A stretch of DNA of 38,042 bases. Origin: Clostridiales bacterium (GTDB taxonomy: Bacteria; Bacillota; Clostridia; Christensenellales; Aristaeellaceae). The notes beneath the pieces are model-generated. The model made no database searches. It had not been told where the DNA came from and saw only the letters and a list, made by a program, of their open reading frames with translations. Below, in pieces: positions 16,504 through 25,105 of the stretch. The stretch is from the NCBI GenBank assembly GCA_012523405.1, contig JAAYIN010000018.1:1-38042 (forward strand), written 5' to 3'. Within the stretch, counting starts at the first letter, position 1. Each line of letters begins with the position of its first letter. Position numbers and translations under genes: made by a program.

Positions 16504-16994
16504 TTATAGAAGCGTACACATCCACGAAAGCAGTAATGCAATCAACGGAAATAATATAATATCAGTAAGCTGTTGCTTCCGGTTAAAGCCAAACTGGCGG
16601 AAGCCTGCACATCCCGCTGTTTCAGGGAAATAATGTTGATAGAAATGTGTTTTTGTAAGTAAAAACCAGTCCAAAAAACAATATCGAAGGCTTTGTACAG
16701 GTATAGCATTGTCACGAATCGTGCCGCAAACATCCAGAAGCTATACCCCTTTTGAATTCCATTCCAACCAGTATAAATAAACGCACCCAGAAACGATAAG
16801 AGACTGATCGCAAGGATGATCCAACCTATGATTCTGGCACCGAAGAAGCGTTCATCATGATCTGCAATGGCCGCCTGTACATCCTTTGGCGCGGAACCGA
16901 AAGGCTTTTTCGATTGAATAAAGGCTACCGCCGCTAGTATCATCAGAAATGTTAATGCCATTATGATAAGAGATAAAATCAAAGTGACTGTCAT
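16504..16994 (-). pseudogene. Small four-helix membrane protein with a homopolymer frameshift
   Basis: The uncharacterised protein begins MTVTLILSLIIM and has about four membrane helices, with the cytoplasmic-looking stretch ADHDERFFGAR. In the annotated frame it runs to 16542 but changes character after KAFDIVFW. If one T is added to the six-T run at 16673-16678, the frame continues as DWFLLTKTHFYQHYFPET and on to RKQQLTDIILF, ending at a TAA at 16504-16506. That reads as the proper C-terminus with another hydrophobic helix. So the gene carries a 1-nt deletion, either real or a sequencing error. It is on the strand opposite to the wrecked ABC genes. Function unknown. Confidence 0.7.
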
Positions 16995-17191
16995 GTTTGT
17001 TTCGTTCCTCCAATTTTGCTTTTTAGTGCTATCAATTCAAAGTTGTTGCTATGTTTCGCTTTTGATTTTAGTACAAAAGCATGTGCGTTTCCACCATATT
17101 ATTGATTGTGCGCAATAGTACGTTGTTTGTAACCACTAAGGCAAAGCTCCGTTGATTTCGTTAATGTCCGCCTTGCAGATTTGACAATCAA

Positions 17192-17225
17192 AAACGAGAG
17201 AAGTCAGAAAAGACTTCTCTCGTTT
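17192..17225 (-). terminator. Rho-independent terminator of DUF4097 gene
   Basis: Perfect 14-bp stem AAACGAGAGAAGTC / GACTTCTCTCGTTT with a 6-nt loop, followed on the minus strand by TTTTTGATT, just after the stop of the minus-strand gene. Confidence 0.88.
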
Positions 17226-17234
17226 GCATTTTTC

Positions 17235-17890
17235 CTATGGCTGAATGGTGATGTTGCCAGAGGATGTTTTCAGGTCAAAGGTGAACGCTCCATCGCCAAT
17301 CTTGCCTGAAGATTCGGAGCTGCTTTTATTATCGACTGTGATCTGCGGAAAACCGATGTTCACGGTGCCGCTGAAGGTATCGATCTTGTAGGTGAAGCCT
17401 ACGCTGGCTGGCACTGTGATGCTGACATTGCCCGAAAACGTTTCTGCTGTGATGGGGCACCCGCTTAGCAACGATGCTGTTACATTGCCCGATGAGGTGC
17501 TGGCTTGCAGCTCCGCTGTTTTGATGTCCTGCATGGAGATATCACCAGAGAAGGTATCAATCGACAGGCGAGACGCGTCAAATGCAGTGAGGGTAACGAT
17601 GCCGCTGGCGGTTTCCAGAATTGCTGCGTTTTCGATAGTGCTTTGCTCGATCTGCACATGGCCGCTGAAGGTCTCCACATCCAGCGCCCTTGCGGTCATG
17701 GCGCTGATCGCCACATTGCCGCTGCTGCTGTTTACAAGCGCATTGCCTGCCGATATCTGCTTCAAATCCTGTTTGCCCGAGAAGCTTTCCACGGACAGCT
17801 TTTGCAAGGTGGTCAGGTTGCTTGCCGAAATATGGCCGCTGCTGGTATCGATCGTGAGGCTTGGCGACACGATCTGATCCGCTGCCAAGG
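17235..17890 (-). pseudogene. DUF4097-type beta-strand repeat protein, N-terminus lost
   Basis: C-terminal part of a DUF4097-like (adhesin/LiaX-like) protein of unknown function. It is built of degenerate repeats of about 20-22 residues with the pattern TFSG-x-V-x-I or SSGNV: DTSSGHIS, ESFSGKQD, NSSSGNVA, ETFSGHVQ, ETASGIVT, DTFSGDIS, STSSGNVT, ETFSGNVS, DTFSGTVN. These should form a right-handed beta roll. The open frame can be extended to 17930, but the first dozen codons are simply the antisense of an ABC ATPase tail on the plus strand, so the true gene is cut at about 17880-17895 and has no signal peptide, start or ribosome site of its own. Family proteins usually begin with a membrane or signal segment, missing here. 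Confidence 0.75.
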
Positions 17891-17892
17891 AC

Positions 17893-18060
17893 AAAACGCT
17901 GATCGTGGTCGCGCATAGGCTTTCCACCATCGTCTACACGGATCAAATCGCCTTCATCAAGGATGGCAAAATTCGCTTGAACGCTGCGCATGAGCAGCAA
18001 CTGCAAATTTGCCCCGAATACGCGCATATGTGGGCATTAGCACAGGAGAAAACGCTATGA
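17893..18060 (+). pseudogene. C-terminal remnant of a second ABC exporter ATPase
   Basis: About 55 codons in one frame read KTLIVVAHRLSTIVYTDQI and continue to ALAQEKTL and TGA. This is the H-loop and tail of an ABC ATPase domain, including the switch His in VAHRLST. Nothing upstream on this strand continues the gene; it abuts the reversed DUF4097 fragment. Its TGA overlaps the ATG of the next ABC gene (ATGA), a normal operon arrangement, so this was the upstream partner of the next gene. Confidence 0.85.
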
Positions 18061-18970
18061 TCAATACATTTAAAGGCATCTGGGCATTCAGTTCCCAAAG
18101 GCATCCTGTACTAATCAGATCAATGGTGTTTTCATTTATCCGCTCGTTTATCTCGGCATTGCAGATGTGCAGCAGCTAGAGCAAGTGAAGCCGCTGGACT
18201 GTCTACCGCCCATGCAAAAGATGAACTCCAATGAAATTGTCTTTGATGATATTTGCTTCTCCTATGGCAAAAACGAGGTGCTCCATCATGTTTCGACCAC
18301 GATCAAGCTGCTTTCCTTCACTGCGATCATCGGCCCATCAGGCACGGGCAAAACGATACTATGCCAACTGATTCCACGGTTTTGGGATGTATCTGGCGGC
18401 AGGATTTCCATGGGCGGCGCGGATATCCGTCACGTCCCAACGGAGGATGTGATGCAGAAAATCAGCATGATGTTCCAGAAGGTCTATCTCTTTGAGGATA
18501 GCATTGCCAATAATATTCGCTTTGGCAAGCCAGGCGCAACCTTTGAGGCGGTTCGGGCGGCGAAGGCTGCGCAATGCGATGAGTTCATCATGTCGCCTCC
18601 CAATGGCTACGAAACGCTCGTGGAAGAAGGCGGGAGCAATTTGTCAGGCGGCGAGAAGCAGCGGATTTCGATTGCACGTGCCATATTGAAGGATTCACCC
18701 ATCATCATATTGGATGAGGCAACCAGCGCGCTAGACGCTGAAAACGAGCATCAAATTCTCAAGGCGGTAGATGGACTCACGCGAAACAAAACCGTGATCA
18801 TGATCGCGCATCGCATCGAATCCATTCGAAAAGCGGATCATATCATTGCAATTGAAAACGACAAAATCGTCCAAGAAGGTACCCATGAACAGCTTTTGAG
18901 TAAGAAGGGTCTGTATGCAGACTTTATCCATACGCGCCAAGAAGCGGGCGGCTGGAAGCTGAAAACCTGA
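18057..18970 (+). pseudogene. ABC half-exporter with deleted membrane domain
   Basis: The gene starts at ATG 18057, overlapping the preceding stop, and encodes about 38 plausible N-terminal residues (MINTFKGIWAFSSQRHPVLI onward), then meets TAG at about 18178. From about 18167 another frame encodes a complete ATPase domain: Walker A GPSGTGKT, Q-loop MMFQK, signature NLSGGEKQR, Walker B IIILDEAT, D-loop SALD, H-loop IAHRIES. Almost the whole transmembrane domain, some 280 residues in relatives, is gone. The 267-residue ATPase open frame with a GTG start is intact and could still be made as a lone ATPase, but it lacks a good ribosome site. Family: heterodimeric export ABC proteins. Confidence 0.85.
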
Positions 18971-19341
18971 AGATTAAGTGCGATTGATATCTCTAAAAAA
19001 GGTCCGCTTCTTCCGTAATGGAAGAGTGGACCTTTTCCTTATATACAGTATAATGGCGTGCTTGCAGGTGATGCGGTTGTATTTTTAGCTCAGTAAAACG
19101 GTTGAACACGGTGTGAAATAATGCGCGTAGCCTATGGCTCATGAAGCACAATACGATCTGCGTCTGTTCCGAAATGTAAAGCTACGCTTGAAAAGCAGTG
19201 CAGTTTCGGATAAAATGATCCTATGCGATGACTTGATTGCAATCTGGTTTCAATGAAATGAATGTATTAGGGTAAATGCCGTCATTTCCTTTGAAGATAC
19301 GCAGAATATCATTAGGTTAGTTCAATAGTTGGGAGAGAATG
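18971..19341. other. Intergenic region, terminator then unassigned AT-rich DNA
   Basis: Apart from the terminator at 18997-19036 no gene or recognisable remnant is seen. The 3' part must carry the promoter and leader of the secreted protein gene. Confidence 0.5.
18997..19036 (+). terminator. Bidirectional rho-independent terminator
   Basis: AAAAGGTCC pairs with GGACCTTTT, and inside it TCTTCC pairs with GGAAGA around a 5-nt loop. It follows the last ABC gene by about 27 nt. Confidence 0.85.
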
Positions 19342-20472
19342 ATGACAATGAAAAAAACGTACATGATGAAGACGGTATCACTGTTCCTGCTGATTTGCCT
19401 GATCCTCCTGCAGCCTGCCAACATCTTAGCGGTTGGTAACTATGCTACATTAGAAGATATAAAGCAAGAAGCCATGAAGGGCTGGCATCAGTCCTATGAG
19501 GCACACGGACGGACAATTGCAATCGATGTGAGCACAATCAAGATTCCAAAGGTGCAGCAAGTGCCAGTATATAAACTGTCCTCGGCTGGACCAGTTGCAG
19601 ATGACTTGCTAGCAGGACTCAACGTAGTGAACAACGCGGGGTTCTTAAATGCTGCCGCAGGGAATCTATGGGGCGAAACCTACAAGGCCCGTTACGTTGA
19701 CTATAAAATCAACGAATATTTCACGCTTGAGAATGCCCGATGGGAAATGCGCACTGATGGCAGTGAAATGACATTACAGGACGCATATGACTTTTCGTAT
19801 GCTTTGATACATCGCATCTATGGAGAAGAACTGGCTGGGACATTGCAACTTGAAGGGATACATGTTTTGGGGAAGATCTATGCAATAAAACCGGAAGACC
19901 ACAGTCTTCAAGACGCCTTAACCCAAAATGGCAGTTACACTTTTCATTACAGGCAATACCTTGGTGCAATTCCGATTTTTCAGGGCGATGGTCCTGTGTT
20001 TGAAAAAGCAGTGAAGAATGAGCCCTATCTTGATATATCCTGTAGTGCTGAGACGGAAGTGTTTTCAACGCAAGACTATGCCTTGTTTGGGGGCATTGCT
20101 CGTATCCAAGAAACACTGCATGAGGATATACCGCTTTCTCCAATTGGTACGCTGATAGCGGTGCTGGAGGACGAAATAAGCGCCGGACGGTTGAGGGCAG
20201 TTGAGAGTATTGAGCTTGGCTATTTAATCTATCACGATAAAACGTCTCTTGATATTGGGTGGGCAATTCCTACTTGGAAATGCGTTGCCGAATACTATGT
20301 TGATGAAACGGGCGCACCATATACGAGTTTGGAAGCGGATGGAACCGTATCAACGATTCCCAGAATAAGCCCTATTTACATTCCTGCACAAAATCCATAT
20401 CTGGATTTATTCTCGGTGGATTCTGCGAGGAAGACAGCACCTTCCATAATGACATGGGAGCAGGCTCGGTAA
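19342..20472 (+). CDS. Secreted protein of unknown family
   Basis: Not recognised. About 376 residues with a clear signal peptide (basic MKKTYMMK, then VSLFLLICLILLQPANILA with likely cleavage after ILA). No lipobox Cys, no sortase motif, no C-terminal membrane anchor. The mature protein is rich in aromatic and acidic residues and has no obvious catalytic motif. The repeated pattern of beta-rich stretches and the length recall extracytoplasmic sensor or YycH/YycI-like proteins, but this is only an impression. Three Met codons (19339, 19342, 19348) follow GGGAGAGA at 19331; 19342 gives the best spacing. It is a single gene with terminators on the left and a convergent neighbour 42 nt to the right. 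Confidence 0.8.
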   Translation: MTMKKTYMMKTVSLFLLICLILLQPANILAVGNYATLEDIKQEAMKGWHQSYEAHGRTIAIDVSTIKIPKVQQVPVYKLSSAGPVADDLLAGLNVVNNAGFLNAAAGNLWGETYKARYVDYKINEYFTLENARWEMRTDGSEMTLQDAYDFSYALIHRIYGEELAGTLQLEGIHVLGKIYAIKPEDHSLQDALTQNGSYTFHYRQYLGAIPIFQGDGPVFEKAVKNEPYLDISCSAETEVFSTQDYALFGGIARIQETLHEDIPLSPIGTLIAVLEDEISAGRLRAVESIELGYLIYHDKTSLDIGWAIPTWKCVAEYYVDETGAPYTSLEADGTVSTIPRISPIYIPAQNPYLDLFSVDSARKTAPSIMTWEQAR

Positions 20473-20514
20473 GCATGAAAGAAGAAGTCAAAGCTGCTTT
20501 CACGGGCAAAATCG

Positions 20515-21345
20515 CTACTTCACTACAAATTCAAAACTCACCTGATCGCTCGAATAATCAAACAGACATTCATTCTTCTTGCGGAATATGAATCTGGCAC
20601 TTGTCGAAGCACTTTCGTGTATGGAGCGACTCATCGCGCCATTTTGAGGCGCACGCAGACGATTCCCTGTGTCTCCGATGATCTCCACAGTTAAGCGGTA
20701 GTCGCCTTGAACGAGCTCGATATGGTTCTTTGTGTTGCTGCGTATGCGCACCCCTTGATAGGTTGCCATGCGGTATTCGCGCCCCTTATACCGTACAATG
20801 CAGATACAGCCAGTAAAGGTGAATAAGCAAAATGGAATATGTGCAATGGCTAACATAACGGAGCATGGTGCCTCAAAAGCATTGCAGTGAGCCCACGTAT
20901 ATTCTTTGGGGAAGGAGTTTCCTCGATCGCCTTCTATGTAGCCAACACCTTCATCAAAGTTCAGCTTGCTTCCATTTAGCATAAGTTCACCATGAAGCGG
21001 ATGGTACATGCTGAGCACACTATGATGGCATTGCATCGGAAGGCGCGCAAATGGTCCCATGATATCATAGCGAATCGGTGTGAGTGCGCCATATTGCAAT
21101 TCACCCAAAAGCGAAATGTCTGGTTTGTCGATCAATAGTGAAATGCCATTAGCTGAGAAATGGTTATCACCGATGGATACAATGTCCCCCTTGTGATAGG
21201 CTGCCAAGGGAAAATCAATTTGATAGGATGCATCATTCGTGATGACTTGAATAAAAGAGGCGTCTTCGCAACGCCCTGGAATGATGCATAGAGTATCACT
21301 TTTATTCTGATGCTTGAAATACCATCCTTCAAAATACTTCTTCAT
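20515..21345 (-). CDS. Tocopherol cyclase-like protein
   Basis: A 276-residue protein with the hallmarks of the bacterial tocopherol-cyclase-like family (Pfam Tocopherol_cycl): N-terminal YFEGWYFKHQ, then YIEGDRGNSFPKEYTWAHCN around residues 136-155, and beta-rich lipocalin-like sequence. Bacterial members do not make tocopherol; their role is unknown and may involve a lipid or hydrophobic ligand. No signal peptide. The ATG at 21345 has AGGAGC just upstream on the minus strand. It is convergent with the secreted-protein gene, and no operon partner is visible. Confidence 0.82.
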   Translation of the reverse strand: MKKYFEGWYFKHQNKSDTLCIIPGRCEDASFIQVITNDASYQIDFPLAAYHKGDIVSIGDNHFSANGISLLIDKPDISLLGELQYGALTPIRYDIMGPFARLPMQCHHSVLSMYHPLHGELMLNGSKLNFDEGVGYIEGDRGNSFPKEYTWAHCNAFEAPCSVMLAIAHIPFCLFTFTGCICIVRYKGREYRMATYQGVRIRSNTKNHIELVQGDYRLTVEIIGDTGNRLRAPQNGAMSRSIHESASTSARFIFRKKNECLFDYSSDQVSFEFVVK

Positions 21346-21452
21346 GCTGTGCTCCTATCGCTTTATCAAGATTAGTATAGCGAACTCGCAGCAATCTATT
21401 CGAAGAGCGGGCGGTTTTTTAGGCAATGCGCTTTAGCTGTTGAGAAACTGAA

Positions 21453-21500
21453 ATTAGCACAAAGACGGGCATATCTTGCTATGCCCGTCTTTGTGCTAAT
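21453..21500. other. Perfect 21-bp inverted repeat with 6-nt loop
   Basis: Bases 21453-21473 and 21480-21500 are exact reverse complements, with loop TCTTGC. The core is CACAAAGACGGGCATA. No U-run follows on either strand, so it is not a classic terminator. It lies just behind the AraC tail remnant and may be a 3'-end structure or a relic of a small repeat element. Confidence 0.75.
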
Positions 21501-21516
21501 CTGTGCAATTGACTCT

Positions 21517-21579
21517 TTATTTCCCCTGCAATTCCTTGCGAAATCTCCTTGGCGTAAGGCTGTAGACATCTTTGAATGC
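21517..21579 (-). pseudogene. C-terminal remnant of an AraC-family regulator
   Basis: Twenty codons plus TAA read AFKDVYSLTPRRFRKELQGK, the standard end of an AraC DNA-binding domain. Upstream on the same strand the frame is broken at once by stops, and no further AraC sequence is seen before the aldo/keto reductase gene. AraC regulators often sit beside aldo/keto reductase genes, so this is probably the last trace of a former regulator. Confidence 0.65.
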
Positions 21580-21618
21580 CTACTATCTTTTTGCGGTTTA
21601 TAGAAATTTCCAACCTAA

Positions 21619-22608
21619 TTAAACTCTGTTTTGTGCCATCACACCAACTAGCCTATGCGGCACATAAAGCTCCTCCAAATAGGCAAGCTCATCGAGTGAA
21701 AATGAGATATTTGCCGCATTCGCAGCGTTCTTAACTTGCTCAAACTTGGTAATGCCCACAACGGGTGCAGCGACCTTTGTTAGCAGCCAAGCGAGTGAGA
21801 TTTCGGTCATCGAAACGCCCTTGCTCTTTGAGAGCTTAACGACTCGATCAATGATCGGCTGATCTTGATCGTGCATTCCATCATATTTGAGCTTAGCATA
21901 GCTATCCTCTTGAAGCCTCTTTGAATTTTCACTTGGAAGCTTGGAGAGGCGACCGCCTGCAAGCGGACTGTAAGGCGTTAGTGCAATGTTGTCTTCGCTG
22001 CAAAACGGAACCATTTCACGCTCTTCCTCACGGAATATCAAATTATAATGACCTTGCACAGATGTGAATTTGGCGAAATTCTCCTTTTCGGCGAGCGCGT
22101 TTGCTTTGGCTAATTGCCAAGCAAAGCAGTTCGAAATACCGATATAACGAGCTTTTCCAGCTTTCACGACCCGATTTAAGCCGTCCATGATGTCATAAAG
22201 CGGAGTGTTGTAATCCCACATATGGTAGATGTACAGATCAACGTAATCCATGCCGAGGTTTTCAAGACTTTTATTGAGCATGTTATCAATATGTTGCTGT
22301 CCTGTGATTTTGGCATCACGCTCATCTTGTGTAAGGGGTGGGAATTTGGTGGCAACGACAACGTCATCTCGTTTCGCATGGGCTTTTAGCGCACGTCCAA
22401 GGTACTGCTCGCTTGTCCCGCTTTGATATACAATGGCAGTGTCAAAGAAATTAATGCCGTGCTCCAGTCCTTGCTTGACGATGGCATTTGAATGCGCTTG
22501 GTCAATGGTCCAAGAGTGCTGACCTCTCGCAGCATCGCCCATCCCCATACAACCCATGCATATGCTGGATACTTGTAAATCGGAATGACCTAATTGGATG
22601 TATTTCAT
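21619..22608 (-). CDS. Aldo/keto reductase
   Basis: NADPH-dependent oxidoreductase of the AKR superfamily (YajO/AKR11-13-like), 329 residues, cytoplasmic. The catalytic tetrad is visible: Asp56 and Tyr61 (FFDTAIVYQSG), Lys88 (VATKF) and His129 (YIYHMWD). The NADPH-binding C-terminal part has LTPYSPLAGGRL and IVGITKFEQ. The barrel begins at MKYIQLGHSDL with GGGGAG upstream on the minus strand. It is 24 nt downstream of the MBL hydrolase gene, so the two are likely one operon. Substrate unknown; sugars, aldehydes or ketones are typical. Confidence 0.93.
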   Translation of the reverse strand: MKYIQLGHSDLQVSSICMGCMGMGDAARGQHSWTIDQAHSNAIVKQGLEHGINFFDTAIVYQSGTSEQYLGRALKAHAKRDDVVVATKFPPLTQDERDAKITGQQHIDNMLNKSLENLGMDYVDLYIYHMWDYNTPLYDIMDGLNRVVKAGKARYIGISNCFAWQLAKANALAEKENFAKFTSVQGHYNLIFREEEREMVPFCSEDNIALTPYSPLAGGRLSKLPSENSKRLQEDSYAKLKYDGMHDQDQPIIDRVVKLSKSKGVSMTEISLAWLLTKVAAPVVGITKFEQVKNAANAANISFSLDELAYLEELYVPHRLVGVMAQNRV

Positions 22609-22632
22609 AACGATGCTCCCCTTTAGTTAAAC

Positions 22633-23430
22633 TTATGAGCATAGCTGCAATGCTTGACCCGGAGCCAATAAACGAATGCGCTCTGGATGAACGATGCGAT
22701 CGTAAAGTACATGAGGATCAGCGTTGAAAGGCAGCATGTCCGGTGCGTCCACCGTGCCCCAATGCGAGAGCATCAGCAGCGCATTGGGATACGCCGCTGC
22801 AAGTTTTTCAGCACCATCCAGCCCTATATGCCACGGGTCATCAGAAAAATCAAAGAGAATGACATCGGGTGCTGGCAACTCAAGCTGTTCACTGAGCAGC
22901 CTAGAGTCACCAGGTGCAAACACCGTTCCATCTGGTGTTGTAATGTAGTAGCCGCAGGCATCTTCAGGTAGAAATATTCGATCAAATCCCCCAAATTCAT
23001 TTTGCCATGTATGATAAGCTGGTGTCAGCTTAATTTGGACGTTGTCAACGGCAAAACTGTTGTTGATATCGTGCCCGAAGGAAGGCAGATCCATTTCCTG
23101 CATCAGCGTGTGCACGTATTGTGTTGAATGAAATGCGCTGCACTTTTTCGCAAGCAGGCGACATGTTTCGCGGCTGAAATGATCGTTATCTGAGTGGGTG
23201 ACGAGCAGGCCATCCAAGTGCGGGATGTCTGCCGAATGGATAGGCAGATCAATCAACAAAGGAAGATCAAACCCTTCCAGCATCGGATCGATCATAATAC
23301 AGGTTCCTCTGCTGTTGAGAAACAGACCGGCACTTCCAAGCCAATGCAGTGTTGAGCCTGTGCTTTGCTGAAAGGCGCTGGTACTCATGGGTATGCTTTT
23401 GGGAGGGATTGCTTGACGATTCATTCTCAT
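22633..23430 (-). CDS. UlaG-like MBL-fold metal-dependent hydrolase
   Basis: A 265-residue hydrolase of the MBL superfamily, closest in style to UlaG-type lactonases. The start chosen is the ATG at 23430, with GAGGTG 6 nt upstream; a GTG 33 nt further up has no site. The core begins TLHWLGSAGLFL, with Asp in IMIDPML. The metal motif is THSDNDHF, so the second His of the usual HxHxDH is Asp here. Later metal ligands are in TPAYHTW, APGDSRLL and LSHWGT. It probably forms an operon with the aldo/keto reductase, perhaps in sugar-lactone or aldehyde metabolism (inference). Confidence 0.87.
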   Translation of the reverse strand: MRMNRQAIPPKSIPMSTSAFQQSTGSTLHWLGSAGLFLNSRGTCIMIDPMLEGFDLPLLIDLPIHSADIPHLDGLLVTHSDNDHFSRETCRLLAKKCSAFHSTQYVHTLMQEMDLPSFGHDINNSFAVDNVQIKLTPAYHTWQNEFGGFDRIFLPEDACGYYITTPDGTVFAPGDSRLLSEQLELPAPDVILFDFSDDPWHIGLDGAEKLAAAYPNALLMLSHWGTVDAPDMLPFNADPHVLYDRIVHPERIRLLAPGQALQLCS

Positions 23431-23926
23431 ACTAAACACCTCTGATTTATTTGGCTTGTGCACTGGGACGCTTCACATGATTGTTGATTGGGATCATGAC
23501 AGATAGTATCGCGGCGCTGCTCAGTCCAATTGGCGTGCGCGACGATGTCCGCGTTGGATAGCTTGAGCGGCGCAATTGTTTTTCAATCAATAGCAGTCCT
23601 TCTGAGGATGACGTGAAAACAGCGAATCCACAGAGCCGTGTACCTATGCATAGTATAATCGTATTAGTGGAAAAAGTACATATCCATAGCTTCAGTAAGT
23701 TAGAAGGGATGGGGTCAGGGTGATCATTAGGGGTGCGATGCGTTGCAAATCAGCTAAACATAGAGAAGGAATAATTTTTCATGTATTCTCTCTCCAAATG
23801 GGCATAGGCAAGCATTTCAGTTCATGGTAGGATGATGACTAAATGAAAACTGCATTCTGTGCTGGATTGCACAGGTGGTCTCATATGCGTTTGAGAATAA
23901 AATCAATAATTAATGGGGGTAAAAGT
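23431..23926. other. Intergenic region without a recognised gene
   Basis: About 500 nt between the divergent hydrolase and GH8 genes. No recognisable coding remnant or strong hairpin was found. Promoters for both directions are expected here. A longer in-frame version of the GH8 gene starting at 23843 is unlikely. Confidence 0.5.
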
Positions 23927-25024
23927 ATGAAATCATACCCAAATAAATGGCTGGAACTTGGATATTCACAGGCGGATATCACAAAAAGGATTGAGGAAGC
24001 ATTTGCAGCTATCTTTACCGAGGAAGGGGAGCGTTTTTATTATCCAATGGGGGAAGATGCTGGATATTTAATGGATACAGGCAACTATGACGCGCGCACT
24101 GAGGGCATGAGCTATGGGATGATGATGTGCGTACAAATGGATCGTAAGGATCTTTTTGATCGCCTTTGGTGCTTTAGCAAACGATATATGTGGCATGCGG
24201 ATGGCAAACATCAGGGCTATTTTGCATGGTCGGTGGGGGTGGATGGTATGCGCAATGCACAAGGCCCTGCGCCTGATGGTGAGGAATACTATGCGCTGGC
24301 ATTGTTTTTTGCGTCAAATCGCTGGGGCGATGGCGATGCGCCCTATGATTACAGCAACCAAGCGAGAGATATTTTGAAGCATTGCGTTCATCAGCATGAA
24401 CTGGTGGAGGGCGGTCACTCCATGTGGGAGCGAAGCAATCACTTGATTAAGTTCATTCCTGAGGCTGATTTTTCAGACCCATCCTATCATTTGCCTCATT
24501 TCTATGAGCTGTTCGCGCTTTGGGCAAACGAGGAGGATCGACCCTTCTGGAAGCGTGCGGCAGAGGCGAGCAGGGTATACCTAGCGAAGGCTTGCCACGC
24601 CGAAACGGGGCTGGCGGCCGAGTATGCGCATTATGACGGAACACCTGAAACCACAAGGGGGCACAGTGATTTCTTTAGTGATGCGTACCGCGTAGCGATG
24701 AACATCGGACTGGATTGCGCATGGTTTGGAAAAACAGCTGAGTATCAGGTGATTGTCGATCATCTCCAAACGTTCCTTCATGGCAAAGAACCCTTTATGA
24801 CCTATACGGTCGATGGGAGAGCGATTGATCCGCCTGCACTGCATCCAATCGCTATTATTGTGACAACCGCTGCTGCATCCCTTGCGACTGATACAGAGCT
24901 TTCCCGCGAGTGGCTTTATACCTTCTGGGATACACCTCCGCGCAAGGGCGAAAGGCGCTATTACGACAATTGCCTATATTTTTTCTGCATGTTAATGCTC
25001 GCGGGTGAATTCCGTATTTTGTAA
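23927..25024 (+). CDS. Reducing-end xylose-releasing exo-oligoxylanase, GH8 (EC 3.2.1.156)
   Basis: Cytoplasmic enzyme that removes xylose from the reducing end of xylo-oligosaccharides. The 365 residues match the Bacillus halodurans Rex enzyme closely along the whole length: DTGNYDARTEGMSYGMMM, ALFFASNRWGDGD, DPSYHLPHFYELFALWANEEDR and RRYYDNCLYFFCMLML. By alignment from memory the acid is Glu59 (ARTEG) and the base Asp252 (FFSDAYR). The start is ATG 23927 with GGGGGT upstream; a longer frame from 23843 has no site and exceeds the family N-terminus. No signal peptide, as expected for Rex. It is upstream of and co-oriented with a sugar importer, which supports import of xylo-oligosaccharides. 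Confidence 0.95.
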   Translation: MKSYPNKWLELGYSQADITKRIEEAFAAIFTEEGERFYYPMGEDAGYLMDTGNYDARTEGMSYGMMMCVQMDRKDLFDRLWCFSKRYMWHADGKHQGYFAWSVGVDGMRNAQGPAPDGEEYYALALFFASNRWGDGDAPYDYSNQARDILKHCVHQHELVEGGHSMWERSNHLIKFIPEADFSDPSYHLPHFYELFALWANEEDRPFWKRAAEASRVYLAKACHAETGLAAEYAHYDGTPETTRGHSDFFSDAYRVAMNIGLDCAWFGKTAEYQVIVDHLQTFLHGKEPFMTYTVDGRAIDPPALHPIAIIVTTAAASLATDTELSREWLYTFWDTPPRKGERRYYDNCLYFFCMLMLAGEFRIL

Positions 25025-25105
25025 ATTCTATACTTTTTCATGGAACACATCCAAATATGAACATATCATGAATCCGAATTTTATGCTAAACTGACAACAT
25101 TGAAG

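Noticed and set aside
17392-17877. Plus-strand open frame of 161 codons opposite the DUF4097 fragment
   Set aside because: The repeat pattern on the minus strand is the coding one; this frame only mirrors it.
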